Source of the DNA: Streptomyces sp. NBC_01750
GTDB lineage: Bacteria; Actinomycetota; Actinomycetes; Streptomycetales; Streptomycetaceae
NCBI RefSeq assembly: GCF_035918095.1
Contig: NZ_CP109137.1
Span: 6,326,001-6,390,000 of the forward strand
Reading direction: 5' to 3'
DNA: 64,000 bases
This document shows positions 25,698 to 32,987 of the stretch, piece after piece. Numbering within the stretch: position 1 is the stretch's first letter; the number at the start of each line of letters is the position of its first letter. Made by a program: the position numbers and the translations under genes. The notes below the pieces were generated by a model. The model had not been told where the DNA came from and did no database searches. It saw only the letters and a program-made list of their open reading frames with translations.

Positions 25698-26804
25698 GTG
25701 GACGTCCAGAAGAAGCTCGACGAGATCGTCGAGGCGGTCGGCAACGCCCGGTCCATGCCCATGTCGGCCTCCTGCGTGGTCAACCGCGCTGACCTGCTCG
25801 CCATGCTCGAAGAGGTCCGCCAGGCCCTGCCGGGCTCGCTGGCCCAGGCCCAGGAGCTGATCGGCGGCCGTGAGCAGCTGGTCGAGCAGGCCCGCCAGGA
25901 GGCGGAGCGGATCATCGAGACCGCCCACGCCGAACGCGGCTCGCTGATCTCGGACACCCAGGTCGCCCGCCAGTCCCAGGACGAGGCCGACCGGATCCTC
26001 GCCGAGGCCCGCCGTGACGCCGAGGAGATCCGCGCCGAGGCCGACGACTACGTCGACTCCAAGCTCGCCAACTTCGAGGTCGTCCTCACCAAGACCATCG
26101 GGTCCGTCGACCGCGGCCGCGAGAAGCTGCTCGGCCGTGGACCGGGGCTGGACGAGCAGGGGTACGCCGACGAGGACGCCCCCGAGTACAGCGCGGACCC
26201 GCAGACCCTGATCCAGCGCGCGGACGAGTACGTCGACGCCAAGCTCGGCGCCTTCGAGGCCGTGCTCTCCAAGACCCTCGACGCGGTCGGCCGCGGCCGG
26301 CAGAAGCTGCACGGCCGGACCACCAGTGACGCGCTCGGCGAGCACATGGCCGCCCAGGACGCGGCGGGCACGCAGCAGCACGCCAGCGACACCGACTATC
26401 TGGCCGGTCTCGCGGAGCTGGCCGAGCCGCAGCCGCATGTCCCGCAACAGGTCCAGCCCCAGCCCCTGTACCAGCCGCAGGCCGAGCCGCAGCCCCTGTA
26501 CCAGCCGCAGGCCGAGCCGCAGCCCCAGATCCCGGCTCAGCAGGACCCGTACGCCTACCAGCCGCAGCAGCCGCAGGAGGCGTACGCGGCCTATCAGCAG
26601 GATCCGTACGCCGCGTACCAGCAGCAGAGCTACGACCAGCAGCAGTACGCACAGCAGGACCCGTACGCCTATCAGCAGCAGGTCCAGCCCCAGCAACAGC
26701 CCCAGCAGGCGCAGCAGCAGGGGGCCGCTCTCGACGAGACCAGCCTCTTCGACACGAGCATGATCGACCTCGAGCAGCTGCGCCGGTACGAGCAGGGCCG
26801 CTGA
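25698..26804 (+). CDS. DivIVA-like coiled-coil protein, SepIVA-type
   Basis: Protein of 368 residues. Residues 1-115 are a DivIVA-like start plus a long coiled coil (VEQARQEAERIIETAHAER; ILAEARRDAEEIRAEAD). Two 32-residue units follow at about 116-147 and 176-207, both of the form D-x-YVD-x-KL-x2-FE-x-VL, identical at 20 of 32 positions. The C-terminal third is Gln/Pro/Tyr-rich with QPQPLYQPQAE and DPYAYQ-type repeats. Position next to DUF177-rpmF-rnc-mutM-smc matches mycobacterial sepIVA (Rv2927c), an essential divisome and envelope factor; equivalence is inferred from fold and synteny. GTG start 25698. Confidence 0.85.
   Translation: MDVQKKLDEIVEAVGNARSMPMSASCVVNRADLLAMLEEVRQALPGSLAQAQELIGGREQLVEQARQEAERIIETAHAERGSLISDTQVARQSQDEADRILAEARRDAEEIRAEADDYVDSKLANFEVVLTKTIGSVDRGREKLLGRGPGLDEQGYADEDAPEYSADPQTLIQRADEYVDAKLGAFEAVLSKTLDAVGRGRQKLHGRTTSDALGEHMAAQDAAGTQQHASDTDYLAGLAELAEPQPHVPQQVQPQPLYQPQAEPQPLYQPQAEPQPQIPAQQDPYAYQPQQPQEAYAAYQQDPYAAYQQQSYDQQQYAQQDPYAYQQQVQPQQQPQQAQQQGAALDETSLFDTSMIDLEQLRRYEQGR
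26461..26520 (+). repeat. Perfect 30-bp tandem repeat (two copies) in the SepIVA-like gene
   Basis: The 30-bp unit at 26461-26490 is repeated exactly at 26491-26520, encoding a duplicated ten-residue block containing LYQPQAEPQP. Exact identity at DNA level suggests a recent slippage or duplication event and a site likely to vary between strains. Confidence 0.9.
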
Positions 26805-26808
26805 GTTT

Positions 26809-26846
26809 CAGGCCGCCGACGACCGGATTGGGTCTACGGCGGCCTG
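26809..26846 (+). terminator. Hairpin downstream of the SepIVA-like gene
   Basis: Perfect 10-bp arms CAGGCCGCCG (26809-26818) and CGGCGGCCTG (26837-26846) with an 18-nt loop, 4 nt after the stop. Possibly a partial terminator inside the operon. Confidence 0.5.
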
Positions 26847-26985
26847 TCCAGTATCCTGGCTCTTCGGTCGCGCGTAGCTTCGCGATCCCGGCTGTCCGCT
26901 TCCACTCCGAATCGGGACAGCCCCTCCCCACGATCCGAAAGCAGGAAGAGCCCTGAACGCGCATCTTGACCACCGCAACCCCCTC

Positions 26986-27585
26986 GTGTTCGACACACGC
27001 GAGCTGGGGCGGCGTCCTGGTGCGCTTCAGCGGCTGACCCGCACGGTCGCGACCCCCAAGGACTTCGGTATCGAAGGGGTCATCGGCGTGCCCTTGGGCG
27101 CACCGATCGAGCTCGATCTCCGCCTCGAGTCGGTCATGGAGGGTGTGCTTGTCACAGGCACCTCCCGTGCACCGGTCGAGGGGGAGTGCGTAAGGTGTCT
27201 GGAGCCGTTGCACCAAGAGGTTGCGACGGACTTCCAGGAGCTGTTCACGTACCCCGACGCCGACGACCGGGGCCGCATCGCGGAACCCGTCGACGACGCC
27301 GAGGACGAGGACAGGCTCTTTCTCGAGGACGGCCTGTTCGACCTCGAGTCCGTGCTGCGTGATGCGGTGGTGCTCGCACTGCCGATGCAGCCGGTGTGCC
27401 GGGAGACCTGTGCCGGCCTGTGTCCCGAATGCGGGATCAGGCTGGACGAGAACCCGGGCCATCATCATGACGCCGTCGACAATCGTTGGGCGGCGTTGCA
27501 GGGACTCGTCGAAACCGTCAAGGACGGCGAGAAGGACAACATGGGCGGCGCCGAAGCGGGCGTCGACGAGAAGCAGGAGAAGTAG
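26986..27585 (+). CDS. DUF177 protein (YceD family) preceding rpmF
   Basis: Protein of 199 residues of the DUF177/YceD family, almost always encoded directly upstream of rpmF and implicated in large-subunit rRNA metabolism. Landmarks: [11 protein letters not shown], and a zinc-like cluster [14 protein letters not shown] near residue 140. The listed GTG (26986) has no ribosome site. A CTG at 26953, 11 codons upstream in frame, has AGGAAGAG at 26943-26950 with near-ideal spacing and adds a family-like leader (LNAHLDHRNPL), so the true start may be 26953. The gap to rpmF is 2 nt. Confidence 0.9.
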   Translation: MFDTRELGRRPGALQRLTRTVATPKDFGIEGVIGVPLGAPIELDLRLESVMEGVLVTGTSRAPVEGECVRCLEPLHQEVATDFQELFTYPDADDRGRIAEPVDDAEDEDRLFLEDGLFDLESVLRDAVVLALPMQPVCRETCAGLCPECGIRLDENPGHHHDAVDNRWAALQGLVETVKDGEKDNMGGAEAGVDEKQEK

Positions 27586-27587
27586 CC

Positions 27588-27761
27588 GTGGCTGTTCCGA
27601 AGCGGAAGATGTCGCGCAGCAACACGCGCCACCGCCGGTCGCAGTGGAAGGCTGCGGTCCCCACCTTGGTTTCGTGTGAGCGTTGCCAGGAGCCGAAGCA
27701 GCAGCACATCGCGTGCCCGAGCTGCGGCACCTACAACAAGCGCCAGGTCCTCGAGGTCTGA
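27588..27761 (+). CDS. rpmF: Ribosomal protein L32 (zinc-binding form)
   Basis: Protein of 57 residues. The N-terminal [19 protein letters not shown] basic stretch is diagnostic. CERC and CPSC form the zinc-binding C+ type. GTG 27588 lies 2 nt after the DUF177 stop. Operon with rnc 19 nt downstream. Confidence 0.98.
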   Translation: MAVPKRKMSRSNTRHRRSQWKAAVPTLVSCERCQEPKQQHIACPSCGTYNKRQVLEV

Positions 27762-27780
27762 GCGGCTGGTGAGAGGCACG

Positions 27781-28653
27781 ATGTCTGAGTTGTCCAACGC
27801 CAAGAAGCAGGCAGACAACGTCAACGCAGCCTCGTCCCACACGCTTCTGGAAGGGCGGCTCGGGTACCACCTCGAGTCCGCCCTTCTGGTGCGTGCGCTG
27901 ACCCACCGTTCGTACGCGTACGAGAACGGCGGTCTGCCCACCAACGAGCGGCTCGAATTCCTCGGGGATTCGGTGCTCGGCCTGGTGGTCACCGACACGC
28001 TGTACCGCACCCACCCCGACCTGCCCGAAGGCCAGCTGGCCAAGTTGCGGGCCGCGGTGGTCAATTCGCGTGCGCTGGCGGAGGTCGGCCGTGGCCTCGA
28101 ACTCGGCCTCTTCATCCGGCTCGGCCGGGGTGAAGAAGGCACGGGCGGCAGGGACAAGGCGTCCATCCTCGCCGACACCCTTGAAGCGGTGATCGGCGCT
28201 GTCTATCTCGACCAGGGCCTCGACGCGGCCTCGGAGCTGGTGCACCGGCTCTTCGACCCGCTGATCGAGAAGTCCTCGAACCTCGGCGCCGGCCTGGACT
28301 GGAAGACCAGTCTCCAGGAGCTCACCGCTGCCGAGGGGCTCGGAGTCCCGGAGTATCTCGTCACCGAGACCGGCCCGGACCACGAGAAGACCTTCACTGC
28401 TGCCGCCCGCGTCGGTGGTGTCTCGTACGGCACCGGCACCGGCCGCAGCAAGAAGGAAGCGGAGCAGCAGGCGGCGGAGTCCGCGTGGCGGGAGATCAGT
28501 GCCGCCGCGGACGAGCGCGTGGCTGCCGAGAAGGCCGCCGCCGAGGTGGCGGCCTCCGCTGAGGGCGCGGCTGATGCGGCGACCGAGGTGGCAGGCGAAG
28601 AGGCCGCCGACACCTCTTCGTCCACGGAGTCCGCGGACCGGGCCTCGGCCTGA
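27781..28653 (+). CDS. rnc: Ribonuclease III
   Basis: Double-strand-specific endoribonuclease of 290 residues, AbsB in Streptomyces, where it matures rRNA and affects antibiotic production. The catalytic box is [14 protein letters not shown] (about residues 59-72), with downstream acidic residues in [18 protein letters not shown]. The dsRNA-binding domain ends in [16 protein letters not shown]. About 50 C-terminal residues are Ala/Glu-rich and extend past the usual bacterial length. Followed by a strong terminator. Confidence 0.97.
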   Translation: MSELSNAKKQADNVNAASSHTLLEGRLGYHLESALLVRALTHRSYAYENGGLPTNERLEFLGDSVLGLVVTDTLYRTHPDLPEGQLAKLRAAVVNSRALAEVGRGLELGLFIRLGRGEEGTGGRDKASILADTLEAVIGAVYLDQGLDAASELVHRLFDPLIEKSSNLGAGLDWKTSLQELTAAEGLGVPEYLVTETGPDHEKTFTAAARVGGVSYGTGTGRSKKEAEQQAAESAWREISAAADERVAAEKAAAEVAASAEGAADAATEVAGEEAADTSSSTESADRASA

Positions 28654-28675
28654 GTCCACGCTTCCGCTTTCCGCC

Positions 28676-28712
28676 GTGAGGCCCCTCGCTCCCAGGGAGC
28701 GAGGGGCCTCAC
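28676..28712 (+). terminator. Terminator after rnc
   Basis: Stem of about 17 bp (GTGAGGCCCCTCGCTCC with its complement) and a very short loop, 22 nt after the rnc stop. It separates rnc from mutM. Confidence 0.85.
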
Positions 28713-28776
28713 GGATTTCGGCGGTGGGCGGAGCGGTACGCTGCGGGCGTCACCGCGAAAGTTCTGAAGGAGCCCC

Positions 28777-29637
28777 GTGCCCGAGCTGCCCGAGGTCGAA
28801 GTCGTACGTCGCGGACTCCAGCGCTGGGTCAGCGGGCGCACCATCGCCGAGGTGCAGGTGCTGCACCCGCGTGCGGTCCGCCGGCATATCGCCGGCGGCG
28901 AGGACTTCGCGGCCCGGCTCAAGGGGCACAGCGTCGGCGTGGCCCGCCGCCGCGGTAAGTACCTCTGGCTGCCGCTGGCGGACACGGACGCCTCGATCCT
29001 CGGTCACCTCGGCATGAGCGGCCAGCTCCTCGTACAGCCGGAAACCGCGCCGGACGAGAAGCATCTCCGCATCCGCATCCGCTTCGCCGACACCCTCGGC
29101 ACCGAGCTGCGCTTTGTCGACCAGCGCACCTTCGGCGGGCTTTCGTTGCACGACAACACCCCTGAGGGACTGCCCGACGTCATCGCGCACATCGCACGCG
29201 ATCCGATCGACCCGGCCTTCGACGACGCGGCTTTCCACACCGCGCTGCGTCTGCGCCGTACCACCGTCAAGCGCGCGCTGCTCGACCAGTCCCTGATCAG
29301 CGGTGTCGGCAACATCTACGCGGACGAGGCACTCTGGCGAGCGAAGCTCCACTACGAGCGCCCCACCGCGACCCTCACACGCCCGCGCTCGGTCGAACTC
29401 CTCGGCCATGTACGGGGGGTGATGGTCGCCGCCCTCGCCGTCGGGGGCACCAGCTTTGACAGCCTGTATGTGAACGTGAACGGTGAATCAGGCTATTTCG
29501 ACCGGTCGTTGGACGCCTACGGGCGCGAGGGCGAGCCGTGCCGTCGCTGTGGCACGCCGATACGCCGCCGCCCCTGGATGAACCGGTCCAGCTACTTCTG
29601 CCCGCGCTGTCAGCGGCCGCCGCGCACCTCGTCGTAA
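28777..29637 (+). CDS. mutM: Formamidopyrimidine-DNA glycosylase
   Basis: Base-excision repair enzyme of 286 residues removing 8-oxoguanine and FaPy lesions. The N-terminal PELPEVE gives the catalytic Pro2 and Glu3. The conserved lysine loop is RRGKYLWL. The helix-two-turn-helix [15 protein letters not shown] and the zinc finger CRRCG...CPRCQ complete the fold. GTG start 28777. Its last 28 nt overlap the end of the convergent HxlR gene. Confidence 0.97.
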   Translation: MPELPEVEVVRRGLQRWVSGRTIAEVQVLHPRAVRRHIAGGEDFAARLKGHSVGVARRRGKYLWLPLADTDASILGHLGMSGQLLVQPETAPDEKHLRIRIRFADTLGTELRFVDQRTFGGLSLHDNTPEGLPDVIAHIARDPIDPAFDDAAFHTALRLRRTTVKRALLDQSLISGVGNIYADEALWRAKLHYERPTATLTRPRSVELLGHVRGVMVAALAVGGTSFDSLYVNVNGESGYFDRSLDAYGREGEPCRRCGTPIRRRPWMNRSSYFCPRCQRPPRTSS

Positions 29638-30026
29638 GTCTCGCGCGCCGCCAGGACCTCGGGCATCCGCCCCTCCACGAAGCGGATGAGTGTGAGCAGC
29701 CGCTCCGCGATCTGGCGTCCCAGCGGGGTGAGTTCGTAGTCGACCCGTGGCGGATTGGTCGGCTGCGCGTCCCGTCGTACGAGCCCGTCGCGCTCCAGCG
29801 CTTGCAGGGTCTGGGACAGCATCTTCTCGCTCACGCCGTCGATCCGCCGCCGCAGCTCGTTGAAGCGGAAGGTGCCTTCGTGGAGCGCTCCCAGCGTGAG
29901 GCCGCCCCAGCGGCCGGTGACGTCCTCGAGGGTGTCGCGCGACGGGCACAGGCGGGAAAACACGTCAAAGGCGAGGTCGCCGTCCGGACAGACTCCGGTC
30001 CTCTCTTCCTGCGCACTGGTCTCCAT
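29610..30026 (-). CDS. HxlR-family transcriptional regulator
   Basis: Winged-helix regulator of 138 residues. [22 protein letters not shown] is the typical HxlR start with its redox-capable cysteine, followed by [31 protein letters not shown] (recognition helix and wing). Cys13 and Cys27 could sense quinones or electrophiles, as in YodB/HypR. It diverges from a flavodoxin-like quinone reductase with an inverted repeat between them, a classic regulator-target arrangement. Its 3' end overlaps mutM tail to tail. Confidence 0.92.
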   Translation of the reverse strand: METSAQEERTGVCPDGDLAFDVFSRLCPSRDTLEDVTGRWGGLTLGALHEGTFRFNELRRRIDGVSEKMLSQTLQALERDGLVRRDAQPTNPPRVDYELTPLGRQIAERLLTLIRFVEGRMPEVLAARETYDEVRGGR

Positions 30027-30048
30027 TTCGCCACCATACTCCGATGCA

Positions 30049-30086
30049 GCGCTAACTCATGGGTTGCGCTAACCAGAAGTTAGTGC
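30049..30086. promoter_or_regulatory. Candidate HxlR operator (GCGCTAAC repeats)
   Basis: GCGCTAAC occurs at 30049-30056 and again at 30066-30073. The second copy pairs with GTTAGTGC at 30079-30086 across 5 nt (one mismatch). This lies between the divergent HxlR and reductase genes, as expected of a shared operator. Confidence 0.5.
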
Positions 30087-30137
30087 TTCTCTGGTGGCAC
30101 CACCGACGAGCACCCCGCTTTCGAGGAGTCCCTTACC

Positions 30138-30728
30138 GTGACCACGCCTGTTGTCTCGATCGCCTACCACTCCGGGTACGGCCACACCGCCGTCATCGCG
30201 GCGGCCGTCCGCGAAGGAGCGGCCGCCGCCGGCGCCACTGTTCACCTGATCAAGGTCGACGAGATCGACGAGGCCCAGTGGGAGCTGCTCGACGGCTCCG
30301 ACGCCATCGTCTTCGGGTCGCCCACCTATATGGGGACCGCGTCCGGTGCCTTCCACCGGTTCGCGGAGGACACCTCCCGGCGCTGGTTCACCGACGCCTG
30401 GAAGGACAAGCTGGCGGCCGGCTTCTCCAACTCCGGCTCCAAGAGCGGCGACAAGCTGCACACCCTGCAGTTCTTCGCGACGCTCGCCGCCCAGCACGGT
30501 ATGCACTGGGTGAACCTCGGGCTCAAGCCCGGCTGGAACTCCACCGAGGGCTCCGAGCACGACCTCAACCGTCTGGGCTTCTTCTCCGGCGCCGCCGCCC
30601 AGACCAACTCCGACGAGGGCCCGGAGGGTGTGCACAAGGCCGACATCGCGACCGCGGAGCACCTCGGCCGCCGGGTGGCGGAGACCGCCCGCACCTTCAT
30701 CGCGGGCCGGGCGGCCGTCGCCGCCTGA
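30138..30728 (+). CDS. Flavodoxin-family NAD(P)H-dependent quinone reductase
   Basis: Protein of 196 residues with a flavodoxin fold. The FMN phosphate-binding loop is YHSGYGHTA at residues 10-18; GSPTYMGTASGAF follows, and WKDKLAAGFSNSGS is WrbA-like. Two-electron reduction of quinones would avoid semiquinone radicals. It is probably induced through the divergent HxlR regulator. The transcript ends at 30736-30769. Confidence 0.9.
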   Translation: MTTPVVSIAYHSGYGHTAVIAAAVREGAAAAGATVHLIKVDEIDEAQWELLDGSDAIVFGSPTYMGTASGAFHRFAEDTSRRWFTDAWKDKLAAGFSNSGSKSGDKLHTLQFFATLAAQHGMHWVNLGLKPGWNSTEGSEHDLNRLGFFSGAAAQTNSDEGPEGVHKADIATAEHLGRRVAETARTFIAGRAAVAA

Positions 30729-30735
30729 CCATGAG

Positions 30736-30769
30736 GAAGGCCCCCGTCACCGAGGTGACGGGGGCCTTC
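30736..30769. terminator. Terminator between the reductase and CAP genes
   Basis: Perfect 16-bp stem GAAGGCCCCCGTCACC with its complement and a 2-nt loop, followed by TCT. It sits between convergent genes. Confidence 0.85.
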
Positions 30770-30787
30770 TCGCGTACGTACGACCGG

Positions 30788-31699
30788 CTAGAAGCCGAAG
30801 TCCTGCGTCCACCAGGGGCCGCCGGCGCCCAGGTGCACACCGACGCCCATCGTCTTGTAGTCGCAGTTCAGGATGTTCGCGCGGTGACCGTCGCTGTTCA
30901 TCCAGGAGGTCATCACAGCGGCCGGGTCGGCCTGACCGCGAGCGATGTTCTCGCCGCCGAGCCCCTGCACGCCCACCTGCGCGGCACGGTCCCAGGGCGT
31001 CGCCCCGTCAGGGTCGGTGTGACCGAAGAAGCCACGCGTGGCCATGTCGTCGCTGAAGTCCCCGGCCAGCGCCGCAAGTGATTCGCTGGCCTGCACGGGG
31101 CTGCACCCCACCTTCGCGCGCTCTGCGTTGACCAGGCTGAGCACCTCGGCCTCGGCGGCCTTCGCGTCCGAGGGCACGGCGGGCACGGCGGGCTTGGCCG
31201 GCGCGGCCGGCCGGCTGGGCGCACGCGTCGCCTTGCGGGCCGGGGCGTCGCTCTTCGACTCCTTGCGCGCCTCAGGGACCTTCGCCTTCTTCGAAGGCGT
31301 CGCCGCCGGCTTGGCCGGCGCGGGCGGGGGAGTCTTCGGCGAGGGAGCCTTCGACGGCGCCTGCGGGCGCTGGGCGCCCTGGCGCACGGGGGCCGAGGCC
31401 CCGTGCGTCGGTTCCGCGCTCGCGTCGCCCTGTGTCTGGAGCTTCGCGGAGTCCTCGGTGCGTACCTGCTTGGCGGAGTCGTTGCCGTGGCCGACGTTGA
31501 ACTTGTCGCCGCCCGGGAGCAGGCCGGTCGTGACGGCCACGGCCCCTACGGCCATGGCTGCGGAGGCGCCGAGCAGCCCGGTGCGTACGGGGACAAGGCC
31601 CCGCTTCTTCCGGCGTGCACCACCCCGGTGCCGGCCTGCCGAACCGTCCGCATAGTCATTTGCGACGGGTGCGTCGGCGGAGCGTCGATGGCGTCCCAT
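30788..31699 (-). CDS. Secreted CAP/SCP-domain protein
   Basis: Protein of 303 residues. A basic N-terminus and one hydrophobic segment (about residues 39-63) direct it to or across the membrane. A long Pro/Ala/Lys linker (about 100-170) follows. The C-terminal CAP domain reads EVLSLVNAERAKVGCSPV, ALAGDFSDDMATRGFFGHTDPDG, GENIARGQ and MNSDGHRANILNCDYKTMGVGVH, the full YkwD-type signature with the conserved His and Glu. Likely extracellular or wall-associated; role unknown. An AGGAAGG ribosome site precedes ATG 31699. Confidence 0.9.
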   Translation of the reverse strand: MGRHRRSADAPVANDYADGSAGRHRGGARRKKRGLVPVRTGLLGASAAMAVGAVAVTTGLLPGGDKFNVGHGNDSAKQVRTEDSAKLQTQGDASAEPTHGASAPVRQGAQRPQAPSKAPSPKTPPPAPAKPAATPSKKAKVPEARKESKSDAPARKATRAPSRPAAPAKPAVPAVPSDAKAAEAEVLSLVNAERAKVGCSPVQASESLAALAGDFSDDMATRGFFGHTDPDGATPWDRAAQVGVQGLGGENIARGQADPAAVMTSWMNSDGHRANILNCDYKTMGVGVHLGAGGPWWTQDFGF

Positions 31700-31839
31700 C
31701 TGCTGTGCCTTCCTGGTACTCGACAGTCAATCGTCAACATGACTCACCCATACGAGTGAGGCTCATTGCGAGGGGACTGTAGCCCATGTGGCGAGGGGGT
31801 GAAGTGATCCGAAATGTATTGTCCAGTTACGGTGCACCC

Positions 31840-32121
31840 ATGAACGATGTTGCGCGGCTCACCGCCTGGGTACGCGGCCGGGTACAGGGAGTGGGCTTCC
31901 GCTGGTTCACCAGGGCAAATGCATTGGAGATCGGCGGCCTCACGGGCTTCGCGCTCAATCTTGACGATGGCAGGGTGCAGGTTGTGGCAGAGGGGCCACG
32001 TGATAATTGCCACCGTTTGCTGGAATGGCTTCGCTCCGACGACACACCCGGCCAGGTCGACGGAGTCACCGAGATCTGGGACACGCCCCGCGGTGGATAC
32101 GAGGACTTCGCGATCAGGTGA
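31840..32121 (+). CDS. acyP: Acylphosphatase
   Basis: Protein of 93 residues hydrolysing acyl phosphates. The active-site loop is [13 protein letters not shown], with the catalytic arginine. The conserved asparagine lies in [17 protein letters not shown] 31840 gives the standard short N-terminus; the frame is open upstream but would add a non-family extension. Confidence 0.95.
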   Translation: MNDVARLTAWVRGRVQGVGFRWFTRANALEIGGLTGFALNLDDGRVQVVAEGPRDNCHRLLEWLRSDDTPGQVDGVTEIWDTPRGGYEDFAIR

Positions 32122-32508
32122 CGATCACCCCGTAATTCATCACCGCGAAGATCGCCGCGTATGCCGACGGCACCTGCCCGGGGTGGAAATGGCCTGGTGG
32201 TTGCCAAGAACGGCTTGTCGTGCCAGGCTGCGGCAGTAAGGATGATCTCTACGCCCCCAGGGCCCCGCAGAGTGGCTCCGCCGCTTCATTCGCGGCCGTG
32301 AGCCCCGGGTTTGCCCGTTGATACGGGGCGTGATCGTGTTGACCGTCAAACTTTTTGGTGAGACTCTGGAAGCCCCGCGCACCTTAGCTGTTTGGCAGTA
32401 CAAACCGCAGCGATAGCAAGTAACAATCACTGTCGAGCACCGCGGGTGCGAATCCCTCACGACCCACACCGCATTCGGTCGGTCACTCAGTGTGGAGGAC
32501 CATCCATC
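32122..32508. other. Intergenic region upstream of a small coiled-coil gene
   Basis: 387 nt with no gene I can support. It is less GC-rich in its middle (TTGACCGTCAAACTTTTTGG near 32338) and probably holds the promoter of the next gene. A T-arm-like stretch (GCGGGTGCGAATCCCTC, near 32445) is present, but no matching tRNA acceptor arm is found upstream. The region could encode a long leader or a small RNA. Confidence 0.4.
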
Positions 32509-32727
32509 ATGGCAAAGGCGCTTCTCGGTTACGTCGGCGGTTCCGACCCGCGACTCCTCGCCGAGATGCGACGGCTGCAGCAGCGCGTCCAGGACCTCGA
32601 ATCCGAGCTTGTACGGATCCAGTCCGAGAATGACGCGCTCAACGCTGCCGTTGCTCAGCACCCTGAAGAGTCGCTGCTCAACGGCATCGACATCGACGTG
32701 CACCAGCCGGAGCCCGCGCTCACCTGA
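32509..32727 (+). CDS. Small coiled-coil protein upstream of smc
   Basis: Protein of 72 residues, ATG 32509 behind GGAGGA. The middle is a short coiled coil (LLAEMRRLQQRVQDLESELVRIQSENDALN) flanked by a Gly-rich start (AKALLGYVGGSD) and an acidic end. No membrane span or known domain. A terminator follows, so it is its own transcription unit. Good codon usage supports coding. Function unknown; placement next to smc may be coincidence. Confidence 0.8.
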   Translation: MAKALLGYVGGSDPRLLAEMRRLQQRVQDLESELVRIQSENDALNAAVAQHPEESLLNGIDIDVHQPEPALT

Positions 32728-32766
32728 GCAGGGGCTTTCTGCTGGAGTTCATCGCGCAAGATATGC

Positions 32767-32792
32767 AAGGGACGCTTCGGCGTCCCTTCTTT
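32767..32792 (+). terminator. Intrinsic terminator with T-tract
   Basis: AAGGGACGC-TTCG-GCGTCCCTT, a 9-bp stem with a UUCG tetraloop, followed by CTTTCTTTT. Textbook rho-independent form, rare in this window. Confidence 0.92.
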
Positions 32793-32987
32793 CTTTTCCC
32801 GCCCTGCCTCGCCCCTTAGAGTCCTTCCCTTACCGTCTGATGTGCCCTGCACCTTCATAGGTGAAACCGGGAGCGCTCTGTCTTCCCGGGGGGACACCCC
32901 CCACCCGCGGTCGAAAAATCCCACGTGGCAGGCCGGAGTCGACCAGCTCCGGCGGTCCGAGCGAAGCGAAAGGTAGAGTCCGGCGGC

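Noticed and set aside
32370..32490. A tRNA gene suggested by a T-arm-like sequence
   Set aside because: No complementary acceptor arm, no convincing D-arm or anticodon arm, and a mismatch in the T-stem. At best a relic.
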